Assembly (NCBI GenBank): GCA_045806505.1
Contig: JBJMJE010000326.1
Location: forward strand, 1 to 7,830
Length of the DNA: 7,830 nt
Origin: DASVFB01 sp045806505
Lineage (GTDB): Bacteria > Actinomycetota > Thermoleophilia > Gaiellales > Gaiellaceae
Reading direction: 5' to 3'
How positions within the stretch are numbered: position 1 is the stretch's first letter; each line of letters begins with the position of its first letter. Made by a program: the position numbers and the translations under genes. Positions 1 through 5,747 of this stretch are shown here, piece by piece. A model generated the notes under the pieces. That model had not been told where the DNA came from. It saw nothing but the letters and a program-made list of their open reading frames with translations, and searched no databases.

Positions 1-646
1 GCCGACCATCGGCGACGTCCTGACCGGCCGCGCGAAAGCCGAGGCGGCCGTCCACGACGGCATCATCCCGGCGAACCTCTCGCTCGCCGAGGCCGAGCTG
101 CAGCTCGCGGGCAAGATGGGCCGCGAGCTGACCCTGCGCAAGGCGCTCAAGGACGTCGACGCCGCCCACGACGTCATCCTCATCGACTGCCCGCCGGCGC
201 TCGGCCTGCTCACCGTCAACGCGCTCGTCGCGGCCGACTACGCGCTGTTGAGCGCCGAGGCGCAGTACTTCGCCCTCCAGGGCGTCGAGCAGGCGCTCGA
301 GGTCATCGAGCTCGCCCGCGACGGCCTCAACCCGGACCTCGAGTGGCTCGGCGTCGTGTTCAACATCGCCGACATGCGGACGGTCCACTCGCGCGAGGCC
401 TACCAGTCGCTGCGCGAGCACGTCGGCGACAAGCTGCTCACCACGGTCATCCGCCAGTCGATCGCCTACGCCGAGTCCTCCGAGCGCGCGGTCTCGATCC
501 TCGACCACCGCGCCGACCTCGGCAACGACTACGTGCTGCTCGCCGACGAGCTGCTCGGCCGGCTGAAGCTGACCGCCGCGCGGCGGCGCCTCAAGCCGCT
601 GGTCGACGCGGCGTCGTCGAACGGCAGCGGGCCGGCGGCCGCGTAG
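1..646 (+). CDS. ParA/Soj-family chromosome-partitioning ATPase, 5' truncated
   Basis: The frame starts at base 2 and ends with TAG at 644-646, giving 214 codons. The protein is a MinD/ParA-type P-loop ATPase, a family that binds DNA non-specifically as an ATP dimer and moves ParB-bound DNA or other cargo. Visible family features are PAN-x-SL-x-x-AE followed by GREL near the start, the Walker B block VILIDCPPALGLLT with the Asp at partial residue 62, and AEAQYFALQGVEQ soon after. The deviant Walker A (KGGxGKTT) would lie in the missing N-terminal 60 or so residues, off the window. A 24-residue tail rich in Arg, Ala and Ser follows the usual end of the fold. The downstream gene is not parB but a convergent HTH_42 gene, so this may be an orphan ParA rather than part of a parAB pair. 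The family is clear; the cargo is unknown. Confidence 0.93.
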   Translation, partial: PTIGDVLTGRAKAEAAVHDGIIPANLSLAEAELQLAGKMGRELTLRKALKDVDAAHDVILIDCPPALGLLTVNALVAADYALLSAEAQYFALQGVEQALEVIELARDGLNPDLEWLGVVFNIADMRTVHSREAYQSLREHVGDKLLTTVIRQSIAYAESSERAVSILDHRADLGNDYVLLADELLGRLKLTAARRRLKPLVDAASSNGSGPAAA

Positions 647-661
647 TCGGGCTCACCCGAC
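646..661. terminator. Small hairpin between convergent stop codons
   Basis: A 6-bp perfect stem, GTCGGG (646-651) with CCCGAC (656-661), encloses the 4-base loop CTCA. It sits exactly at the junction of the two convergent genes: the parA TAG ends on the first stem base, and the - strand TGA stop occupies loop bases 653-655. There is no T-tract on either side. It could be a weak bidirectional terminator or RNA 3'-end stabiliser, but a 6-bp stem in GC-rich DNA could also arise by chance. Confidence 0.3.
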
Positions 662-1747
662 GGCGAGCGCCACGTCGCTGGCCCCGCGCACCCGGCCGAT
701 GCGCCGCGCCTCGTCCTCGAGGTCGGCCCGGGCGACCCGGCCGAGCGTCTCGACCGCGACCTCGACCTTCCCGCCCTTCGACCTCGCCCGCCACAGCCCG
801 GCGAGGCGGCCGTCCTTCAGCACCGCGCCGGGGCTCGCGACCGGGCGGAACAGGCGCTTGCGCAGGGCATCGTCGGGCGCGAGGAGCGCGCGGTTGGACT
901 TCTGCAGGTACGGGTCGCCGGGCGGGATGAACCGGACGCCCGCGGCGGCCGGCGGCGACGCGAGCGTCGCCTCGTCGCCCGCGAGCAGCCAGCCCGTGCC
1001 ACGGCCGACGCGCACCTGGGCGAGCTCGTCCGCCACCTCGTCCCACAGCCGCGTGCCGTGCGGCTTGGCGACCCCCGCCCACTCGGCGAAGTCGCCCGGC
1101 GTCGCCGGCCCGTAGAAGCGCAGGAAGCGGCGCACGGCCTCGCTCGCGCGTGGCGGCCGGCCCGGCTTGCCGATCGTGTAGCGGCGCTGCGCGTCGAGGC
1201 GGACGCCGGCGCGCACCGTCGCGTAGCGCCACAGCATCGGCGCGACGTGGTAGCTGCCGCAGCCGCGGCACCATGGCATCAGGTCGGCGCTCACGCGCTG
1301 CCGCAGCGCCTCGTGCAGCGCGGTCTTGTCGAGCGCCCGCCCATCGGCGAGCGCGTCCGTCGTCGCGGCCGCGACCTCGTCGAGCGCGGCCGTCGGCGCG
1401 AAGCCCTTCTCGGCGGCGAGGCGCTTCACCTGCCGCCCGAGCTGGGCGGCGAGCTCGCCGTCGTCGCGGGCGACGAGCGCGCGGCCGTACAACCCGAAGT
1501 CGCCGGGCGCGAGCGCGTGGATCGCGCCGCGGACGATGTGCGCGACGACGAGGTCGCCGGCGTCGACGGCGGCGTCGTACGCCTCGCGGGTGACGCCCTC
1601 GGCGCGGGCGGCGAGCGCCAGCAGCGCCGCGTCGCGGCTGAAGTCCGCCGCCGGGCACGCGGCGGCCTCGGCGAGCGAGCGCCCGTCGCGCGCGGCGGCG
1701 AGCCCGGAGCGGGCGAGGCGGAAGGCGAGGACCTGCTCTGCGTCCAC
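653..1747 (-). CDS. Winged-helix DNA-binding protein, HTH_42 (AlkZ/YcaQ-like) family
   Basis: This 364-residue protein has a GTG start at 1747 and a TGA stop at 653. The family (PF06224) has tandem winged-helix domains; characterised members AlkZ and YcaQ are DNA glycosylases that repair bulky alkyl or crosslink lesions. Family features are VRGAIHALAPGDF (about residues 72-84), a Cys pair with a nearby His (C160, C163, H167), RRFLRFYGPATPGDFAEW (about 207-223) and a C-terminal block with FIPPGDPYLQKSNRALL (about 273-289) followed by RKRLFRP. Length is typical. I do not see the catalytic Gln-x-Gln or Gln-x-Asp motif of AlkZ/YcaQ in the N-terminal part, where ACPAADF occupies roughly the expected place, so glycosylase activity is uncertain and a purely DNA-binding role is possible. 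It converges on parA and is separated from the MMPL gene by a strong hairpin, so it probably has its own promoter. Confidence 0.88.
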   Translation of the reverse strand: MDAEQVLAFRLARSGLAAARDGRSLAEAAACPAADFSRDAALLALAARAEGVTREAYDAAVDAGDLVVAHIVRGAIHALAPGDFGLYGRALVARDDGELAAQLGRQVKRLAAEKGFAPTAALDEVAAATTDALADGRALDKTALHEALRQRVSADLMPWCRGCGSYHVAPMLWRYATVRAGVRLDAQRRYTIGKPGRPPRASEAVRRFLRFYGPATPGDFAEWAGVAKPHGTRLWDEVADELAQVRVGRGTGWLLAGDEATLASPPAAAGVRFIPPGDPYLQKSNRALLAPDDALRKRLFRPVASPGAVLKDGRLAGLWRARSKGGKVEVAVETLGRVARADLEDEARRIGRVRGASDVALAVG

Positions 1748-1755
1748 GGCGCGGA

Positions 1756-1761
1756 ACGCTA
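1756..1761 (-). promoter_or_regulatory. Possible -10 element (TAGCGT) of the HTH_42 gene
   Basis: On the - strand, TAGCGT ends 8 bases before the GTG start at 1747, and no Shine-Dalgarno lies between. This would give a leaderless or nearly leaderless mRNA. It resembles the hexamers before three other genes here, but it is the weakest of the four and has no -35 box. Confidence 0.2.
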
Positions 1762-1770
1762 CGACAACGA

Positions 1771-1802
1771 GCGACGCCCGCCGGTTCCCCGGCGGGCGTC
1801 GC
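1771..1802 (-). terminator. Strong 14-bp hairpin terminator after the MMPL gene
   Basis: A perfect 14-bp inverted repeat, GCGACGCCCGCCGG (1771-1784) with its complement (1789-1802), flanks a 4-base loop. On the - strand the loop is GGAA, which fits the stable GNRA class. It begins 24 bases past the TAG of the MMPL gene and lies before the HTH_42 start, as expected of an intrinsic-type terminator. The tract after it on the - strand (TCGTTGTCGT) is only moderately T-rich, so it is not a textbook terminator; U-poor hairpins are common in high-GC actinobacteria. An operator for the HTH_42 gene is the alternative reading. Confidence 0.62.
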
Positions 1803-1826
1803 GAACGGCAGGCGAGATCCGAGGGC

Positions 1827-3962
1827 CTACGCCGCGGCGGGCGCGACCTCCGGCTCGTGGTGGAGCTTCGGCAGCCAGCCGAGCTTCTTCGGCAGGTACC
1901 AGTTCTTCTCGCCCAGGAGCTTCATCGAGGCGGGCAGCAGCACGCCGCGGACGATCGTCGCGTCGATGAGGATCGCGACCGCGAGGCCCACGCCGATCTC
2001 CTTGAAGATGATCGACGAGAGGATCGCGAAGATCCCGAACACGGCGACCATCACGATCGCGGCGCTCGACACCGTGCTCGCGGTGGTCTTGATGCCGTGG
2101 GCCAGCGCGTCGTCCGTGCTCATGCCGCGGTCGACGGCCTCGCGGACCCGGCTGAGGATGAACACGTGGTAGTCCATCGAGAGGCCGAACAGCACGACGA
2201 AGAGGAAGATCGGCAGCCAGGAGATGATCGCGCCGTCCGACTCGAAGCCGAGCAGCGACTCCGCCCAGCCGTGCTGGAAGACGAGTACGAGCACGCCGTA
2301 GGACGCGCCGACCGAGAGCAGATTCAGGGCGATCGCCTTCAGCGGCACGACGATCGACCGGAAGGCGACCAGGAGCAAGAGAAACGCGAGCACCAGCACG
2401 AAGGCGATCACGTACGGCACGCCGTGCTTCATCTGACGCGTGAAGTCGACGTCCTCGGCCGTCGCGCCGGTCACCGCGGTTTCGACACCCGGGACGCGGC
2501 CGAGCGTCGCGGGGACGAGGTCGTCGCGGAGGGTCGCGATCGCGCGCCGGCTCGCCGCGTTGTCGCCCGTGCCTGCCAGCGGCAACTCGAGCGATGCGCC
2601 GCGGCCGTCCGCACCACCGTTGACCGTGAACGGCGAGTGGGAGATTCCGCGCGCGACGGCGAGCTTCTCGAGCCGTTCGAGCTGGTGCTGCACCGCGTCT
2701 CGCTGCTCGAGCGGCCCGGCGACGACGACGAACGCCGGCTCGGACGTCGCCGGCCGCGCTGCACGAACGCGCGCGAATGTCGCCAGCTCCGGCTCGTTCT
2801 GTGCCGACAGCGCGTTGTCGCTCGGCTTCGAGACGCGCATTCCGAGGGCAGGGAGTGCCAGCGCTACGAGCAGCGCCACGGAGAGCGCGCACGACAGCGC
2901 CGGACGGCGAAGGACGCGGTCGATCACTGCGGGCCAGAAGCGCGAGTGCGTCTGATCGGTGTGGAGGTGCGGCAGGAACGGAATCCGGCCGCGGTCGATC
3001 CTCGGCCCGAGCAGCTCGAGCACAGCAGGAAGAACGGTCACCGAGCCGACGACCGCGCAAAGGACGACCGCGATCGTGCCGCTCGCGATCCCGTTGAAGA
3101 TCTTCGAGCCGATGATGTACATGCCGGCCATCGCGATCGCGACGGTCGTTCCGGAGACGATCACCGTTCGGCCCGACGTGCGCGCGGTCAGCTCGAGCGC
3201 CTCGTGCGCCGGCAGGCCGCGCCGCCGCTCCTGCCGCGACCTGATGACGTAGAACAGGGCGTAGTCGACGCCGACGGCCAGGCCGATGAGCAGCACGACG
3301 GTCTTCGTGGCGTCGTCGAGCGCAAACGCCTGGCTGATCGGCCCGAGGAGGCCGAACGCCGCGATGACGGCGGTCAGTCCGAGCAGCACCGGGACGAGCG
3401 CGGCGACGATCGCGCCGAAGGCGAAGAGCAGGACGAGCAGGGTCACGGGCACCGAGAGCAGCTCGGCGCGGCGCAGATCGCTGCTGACGACGCGGTCGCG
3501 CGCTTCGCTCGCGGAGACATCGCCCGTCTCCTCGATGTCGACCTGCGGGTGCGCCCCGTGCAGAGCGAGGACGGACGCACGCAACTCGTCGACGGAGATC
3601 GCATGCGTCCACTGCCCCGAGACGACCGCAGTGTGGTTGTCGCGAGCGAGTTGAACGTCGATGTTGCCGAGCGAGCGGCTCATCCTCGTCTTCACGTCGG
3701 CGATCGCGGCGCGGAACGCGGGCGCGGTCGTGGTCAGCGTCTCGCTGTGCAGGTAACCGTACTCGCGGGCGGCAGGCCAGGCCTGGTGCTCGGCCATCAG
3801 GTCGTACCCGCGTGCCGACTCGCCCACCGCGCCGTTGTCGAGCGACTTGATCCCGCTCGCGATCCCGACCGCGGCGGCGACGACGACGAAGGCCAGCCAG
3901 ACAGCGATCGCGCGCCAGGGCCGTCGCGCGCTCCACCTGCCGATGCTCGCGACAGAGCGCAA
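1827..3962 (-). CDS. MMPL/RND-superfamily membrane transporter
   Basis: This 711-residue protein has a TTG start at 3962 and a TAG stop at 1827-1829. MMPL proteins are proton-driven inner-membrane exporters, often of lipids or hydrophobic molecules. The two-fold layout is complete. One membrane helix lies at about 17-36, then an outside domain to about 165. A first bundle at about 167-318 contains GLAVGVDYALFYVIRSR with the Asp-Tyr pair at 233-234. A second outside domain spans about 375-512, and a second bundle (about 514-685) contains FGLSMDYHVFILSRVRE with Asp-Tyr at 597-598. These pairs match the proton-relay Asp-Tyr pairs known from mycobacterial MmpL3. The C-terminus has the family-typical ENxxNWYLPKKLGWLP-like ending (here from about 685). 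The VIT-like gene lies 32 bases upstream on the same strand, so co-transcription is possible, but a -10-like hexamer directly before the TTG also allows an internal promoter. The substrate cannot be told from sequence. No regulator lies beside it. Confidence 0.93.
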   Translation of the reverse strand: MRSVASIGRWSARRPWRAIAVWLAFVVVAAAVGIASGIKSLDNGAVGESARGYDLMAEHQAWPAAREYGYLHSETLTTTAPAFRAAIADVKTRMSRSLGNIDVQLARDNHTAVVSGQWTHAISVDELRASVLALHGAHPQVDIEETGDVSASEARDRVVSSDLRRAELLSVPVTLLVLLFAFGAIVAALVPVLLGLTAVIAAFGLLGPISQAFALDDATKTVVLLIGLAVGVDYALFYVIRSRQERRRGLPAHEALELTARTSGRTVIVSGTTVAIAMAGMYIIGSKIFNGIASGTIAVVLCAVVGSVTVLPAVLELLGPRIDRGRIPFLPHLHTDQTHSRFWPAVIDRVLRRPALSCALSVALLVALALPALGMRVSKPSDNALSAQNEPELATFARVRAARPATSEPAFVVVAGPLEQRDAVQHQLERLEKLAVARGISHSPFTVNGGADGRGASLELPLAGTGDNAASRRAIATLRDDLVPATLGRVPGVETAVTGATAEDVDFTRQMKHGVPYVIAFVLVLAFLLLLVAFRSIVVPLKAIALNLLSVGASYGVLVLVFQHGWAESLLGFESDGAIISWLPIFLFVVLFGLSMDYHVFILSRVREAVDRGMSTDDALAHGIKTTASTVSSAAIVMVAVFGIFAILSSIIFKEIGVGLAVAILIDATIVRGVLLPASMKLLGEKNWYLPKKLGWLPKLHHEPEVAPAAA

Positions 3963-3968
3963 GCATCG

Positions 3969-3974
3969 AGTGTA
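3969..3974 (-). promoter_or_regulatory. Possible -10 element (TACACT) before the MMPL start
   Basis: On the - strand, TACACT is followed by six bases and then the TTG start at 3962, placing the expected transcription start at the start codon. No Shine-Dalgarno is seen in front of this TTG. The same hexamer, with nearly the same spacing, precedes the VIT-like gene. No -35 match is visible, and the site lies in the 32-base gap after the VIT-like stop. Confidence 0.32.
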
Positions 3975-3994
3975 CGCCGGTCGAGCTACGCGAC

Positions 3995-4486
3995 CTAGCC
4001 GATGGGCGAGCCGAGGACGCTGCCGAGCCCGGCACTGACTGCGGCGATGATCACGCCCGCGAAGGTGACGATCCCGAGCGCGCGGACGAACGTGTCCGCG
4101 AAGAACCGCCAGCGCAGATAGGCGAGCGCGAGCAGCTCGAATGCGACGACGGCGATGGCGAAGAAGAGTGCCGCGTCGTAGTGCGGGATGAGGAAGGGGA
4201 GCGTGTGCAGGATTCCGCCGACGAACGTGCCGACGCCGGTGATCGCGCCGCGCGCCAGCGGGCTACCGCGGCCTGTGAACTCGCCCGTGTCGGAGAGGCC
4301 TTCCGAGAAGCCCATGCTGACCGCGGCACCGAGGGCCGTCGCGAGGCCGGCGATGAATGCGTAACGGGTGTCGTGTGTCGCGAGGGCGATCGAGAAGATC
4401 GGCGCGAGCGTCGACAGCGAGCCGTCCACGAGGCCGACCATGGCAGGCTGCACGCGTTGGAGGAGGAATTCGCGCTCGACAGGCAA
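3995..4486 (-). CDS. VIT/CCC1-like membrane protein (putative iron/manganese transporter), no ferritin-like domain
   Basis: This 163-residue protein has a TTG start at 4486 and a TAG stop at 3995-3997. It resembles the membrane half of MbfA-type proteins (erythrin-VIT fusions), which move Fe or Mn out of the cytoplasm. The signature runs VQPAMVGLVDGSLSTLAPIF (12-31), MGFSEGLSD (58-66), TGRGSPLARG (71-80) and HTLPFLIPH (94-102), followed by two or more helices. About five hydrophobic segments are apparent. Asp21, Met58 and Glu62 are plausible metal ligands by analogy with VIT1. The N-terminal ferritin-like domain of MbfA is absent, and an in-frame TAG at 4490-4492 shows the frame cannot extend upstream. 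TTG is the first possible start; GTG at codon 12 and ATG at codon 16 are alternatives but would remove the part just before the first helix. It is followed by the MMPL gene. The fold is fairly sure; the metal and direction of transport are inferred. Confidence 0.85.
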   Translation of the reverse strand: MPVEREFLLQRVQPAMVGLVDGSLSTLAPIFSIALATHDTRYAFIAGLATALGAAVSMGFSEGLSDTGEFTGRGSPLARGAITGVGTFVGGILHTLPFLIPHYDAALFFAIAVVAFELLALAYLRWRFFADTFVRALGIVTFAGVIIAAVSAGLGSVLGSPIG

Positions 4487-4493
4487 GATCTAG

Positions 4494-4499
4494 AGTGTA
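4494..4499 (-). promoter_or_regulatory. Possible -10 element (TACACT) of the VIT-like gene
   Basis: On the - strand, TACACT is followed by seven bases and then the TTG start at 4486, so transcription would begin at or next to the start codon. An in-frame TAG lies in the spacer, which excludes a longer protein. There is no Shine-Dalgarno and no recognisable -35 box. The hexamer is identical to that before the MMPL gene. Confidence 0.38.
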
Positions 4500-4551
4500 T
4501 CCGCGTAATTGCAAACTAGTAGAGCATAAGGCGAACCTGACAAGCAGACGC

Positions 4552-4556
4552 AGGAG
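4552..4556 (+). promoter_or_regulatory. Shine-Dalgarno of truA (AGGAG)
   Basis: AGGAG ends 9 bases before the GTG at 4566 and supports that start. This contrasts with the apparently leaderless genes in the same window. Confidence 0.55.
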
Positions 4557-4565
4557 CGCCTGACA

Positions 4566-5276
4566 GTGCGGCTCAAGCTAACGCTGGCGTACGACGGCAC
4601 CGCGTTCCGCGGCTGGGCGGCGCAGCCCGGCCTGCGTACGGTGGAGCGCACGCTCGGAGACGCGCTCGCAGCAACGTTCGCGGAAGTGAGCGGTCTCGCC
4701 GTCGCCGGACGCACGGACACGGGCGTCCACGCGCAGGCCAATGTCGTGAGCGTCGACGTCAGCGGCGGCCCGCCGGCGGAGCGCGCGGCCGAGGCGCTGA
4801 ACACGATGCTGCCCGAAGACGTCGCCGTGGTCGCGGCCGAGGAAGCGCCGCCCGCGTTCCACGCACGCTTCTCTGCGCGTTCCCGCAGCTACCGCTACCG
4901 GATCTGGCGCAGCCGGACCCGGTCGCCGTTCGAGGCGCGGCGGAGCTGGTGGTATCCGCGACCGCTCGACGCCGCGCGGCTGCAGGCGCAGGCGGAGGCG
5001 CTGATCGGCGAGCACGACTTTCGCGCGCTCACGCGAACCGAGACGCACCACAAGACGTTCGTTCGTACCGTCGAGACGGCGGGGTGGATCCACGACGGCG
5101 ACGTGCTGCTCTTCGAGATCACTGCTGACGCATTCCTGCGGCACATGGTGCGCACGCTCGTCGGAACGATGGTCGACGGGATCGACGTGACGCCGTTGCT
5201 CGAAGGTCTGCCGCGCAGCGACGCGGGTCGCACGGCGCCGGCGGCCGGGCTCTACCTCGTCGGCGTTCGCTATTAG
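4566..5276 (+). CDS. truA: tRNA pseudouridine(38-40) synthase TruA
   Basis: This 236-residue enzyme has a GTG start and a TAG stop at 5274-5276. TruA isomerises uridines 38-40 in the anticodon arm of many tRNAs to pseudouridine and works as a dimer in the cytoplasm. The N-terminal block LKLTLAYDGTAFRGWAAQPG is standard, and AGRTDTGVHA (48-57) carries the catalytic Asp51. SRSYRYRIW, then GEHDFRALT and FLRHMVRTLVGTMVDG in the C-terminal half are also diagnostic. It is somewhat shorter than the 270-residue Escherichia coli enzyme but complete. It begins a + strand cluster and is not next to the ribosomal-protein genes (rpoA-rplQ) that often precede truA. Confidence 0.97.
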   Translation: MRLKLTLAYDGTAFRGWAAQPGLRTVERTLGDALAATFAEVSGLAVAGRTDTGVHAQANVVSVDVSGGPPAERAAEALNTMLPEDVAVVAAEEAPPAFHARFSARSRSYRYRIWRSRTRSPFEARRSWWYPRPLDAARLQAQAEALIGEHDFRALTRTETHHKTFVRTVETAGWIHDGDVLLFEITADAFLRHMVRTLVGTMVDGIDVTPLLEGLPRSDAGRTAPAAGLYLVGVRY

Positions 5277-5298
5277 CGGCCTCGGGCACAGTAACGGG

Positions 5299-5712
5299 GT
5301 GCTCGGCGAGTTCTTCGTGGCGCGGGAGGCGGAAATCGACGACGAGTTGCTCGAGGCGCCTTACGTGCGACTCGAGACCGTCGAGGCGAAAGGTCTCACG
5401 CCGGTGAGCCTCGCGAAGCTCGGCGAGATACTGGAGCTTGGCACGTACGACGACCTGGTGGACGGGTTCGCCGCGACGGGCCCGGCGCACAACGACGAGG
5501 TCGGCGTGTTCCGCATGCCGACGGGTTTCCGTGACGCGCTTGCGGAGCTCGACCACGTTGACGCAGCCGCGCTCGGGTGGGCCGCGACCGAGGAGCTCAG
5601 GATGGACGAGTGGCAGTTCGGAGACGCCGAGCGCGTGCTCCGCGAGATCACCGCACTGGCGCGGCGCGCGCGCGAGGAGCGGCGCGACCTGTGGTACTGG
5701 TGGTCCCTCTGA
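5299..5712 (+). CDS. Conserved-looking small protein of unknown function
   Basis: This is a 137-residue protein with a GTG start 22 bases after the truA stop and a TGA stop at 5710-5712. I cannot assign it to a named family. It is acidic, apparently soluble, has no signal peptide or membrane segment, and is probably mostly helical. Visible features are GVFRMPTGFRDALAEL (about 69-84), GWAATEELRMDEW (about 93-105) and a C-terminal helix ending in the aromatic run LWYWWSL. The combination of a VFR-x-P segment, a WAATEEL-like segment and an aromatic C-terminus seems familiar from small bacterial hypothetical proteins, but this is recollection, not a search. It is very likely real: it fills the gap between two genes on the same strand, runs in one uninterrupted frame, and its third codon positions look as GC-rich as its neighbours. 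No Shine-Dalgarno is seen; GTG at codon 7 is another possible start. Confidence 0.75.
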   Translation: MLGEFFVAREAEIDDELLEAPYVRLETVEAKGLTPVSLAKLGEILELGTYDDLVDGFAATGPAHNDEVGVFRMPTGFRDALAELDHVDAAALGWAATEELRMDEWQFGDAERVLREITALARRAREERRDLWYWWSL

Positions 5713-5720
5713 CGAGGGAC
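5703..5720 (+). terminator. 7-bp hairpin with the stop codon in its loop
   Basis: GTCCCTC (5703-5709) pairs perfectly with GAGGGAC (5714-5720) around the loop TGAC. The TGA stop of the 137-residue gene is the first three loop bases. It may end or slow the truA transcript ahead of a possible new start for the HAD gene. No T-run follows, so Rho-independent termination is uncertain. Confidence 0.35.
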
Positions 5721-5735
5721 GTTCGACGCCGAGAC

Positions 5736-5741
5736 TAGGAT
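5736..5741 (+). promoter_or_regulatory. Possible -10 element (TAGGAT) of the HAD-ligA unit
   Basis: TAGGAT matches the TATAAT consensus at four of six positions, including the key TA...T, and is followed by six bases and the GTG start at 5748. This predicts a leaderless mRNA. The GGAG at 5743-5746 is only one base from the GTG, too close for a normal Shine-Dalgarno. No good -35 box is seen. Confidence 0.38.
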
Positions 5742-5747
5742 CGGAGC

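Larger units (their letters stand above)
4487..4565. promoter_or_regulatory. Divergent intergenic region between VIT-like gene and truA
   Basis: This 79-base gap separates two divergent genes and is clearly richer in A+T than the flanking coding DNA, especially at 4491-4530. It must hold promoters for both directions. On the - strand a TACACT hexamer can be placed for the VIT-like gene. On the + strand I find no -10/-35 pair I would defend; TTGCAA at 4509-4514 lacks a suitably spaced -10. No clear operator palindrome is seen. Confidence 0.5.

Noticed and set aside
591..1658. A 355-codon - strand frame within the HTH_42 gene
   Set aside because: Its product is almost entirely Arg, Ala and Gly; the 653-1747 frame carries the family motifs.
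1326..3998. An 890-codon open frame on the + strand opposite the MMPL and HTH_42 genes
   Set aside because: It is antisense to two well-supported genes, gives a low-complexity Arg/Asp/Glu-rich protein with no domain, and is explained by scarcity of stop codons in GC-rich DNA.
1759..4035. A 758-codon - strand frame overlapping the MMPL gene
   Set aside because: It is the shifted frame of the MMPL gene, extremely Arg/Ala-rich, and lacks the hydrophobic pattern and the Asp-Tyr motifs seen in the true frame.
4509..4514. TTGCAA as a -35 box for truA
   Set aside because: No TAnnnT hexamer lies 16-18 bases downstream on the + strand.
4578..5144. A 188-codon - strand frame opposite truA
   Set aside because: It lies entirely antisense to truA, which has a catalytic motif and Shine-Dalgarno.
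5268..5278. Inverted repeat CGCT-ATT-AGCG around the truA stop as a terminator
   Set aside because: A four-base stem is too short to mean anything without other support.
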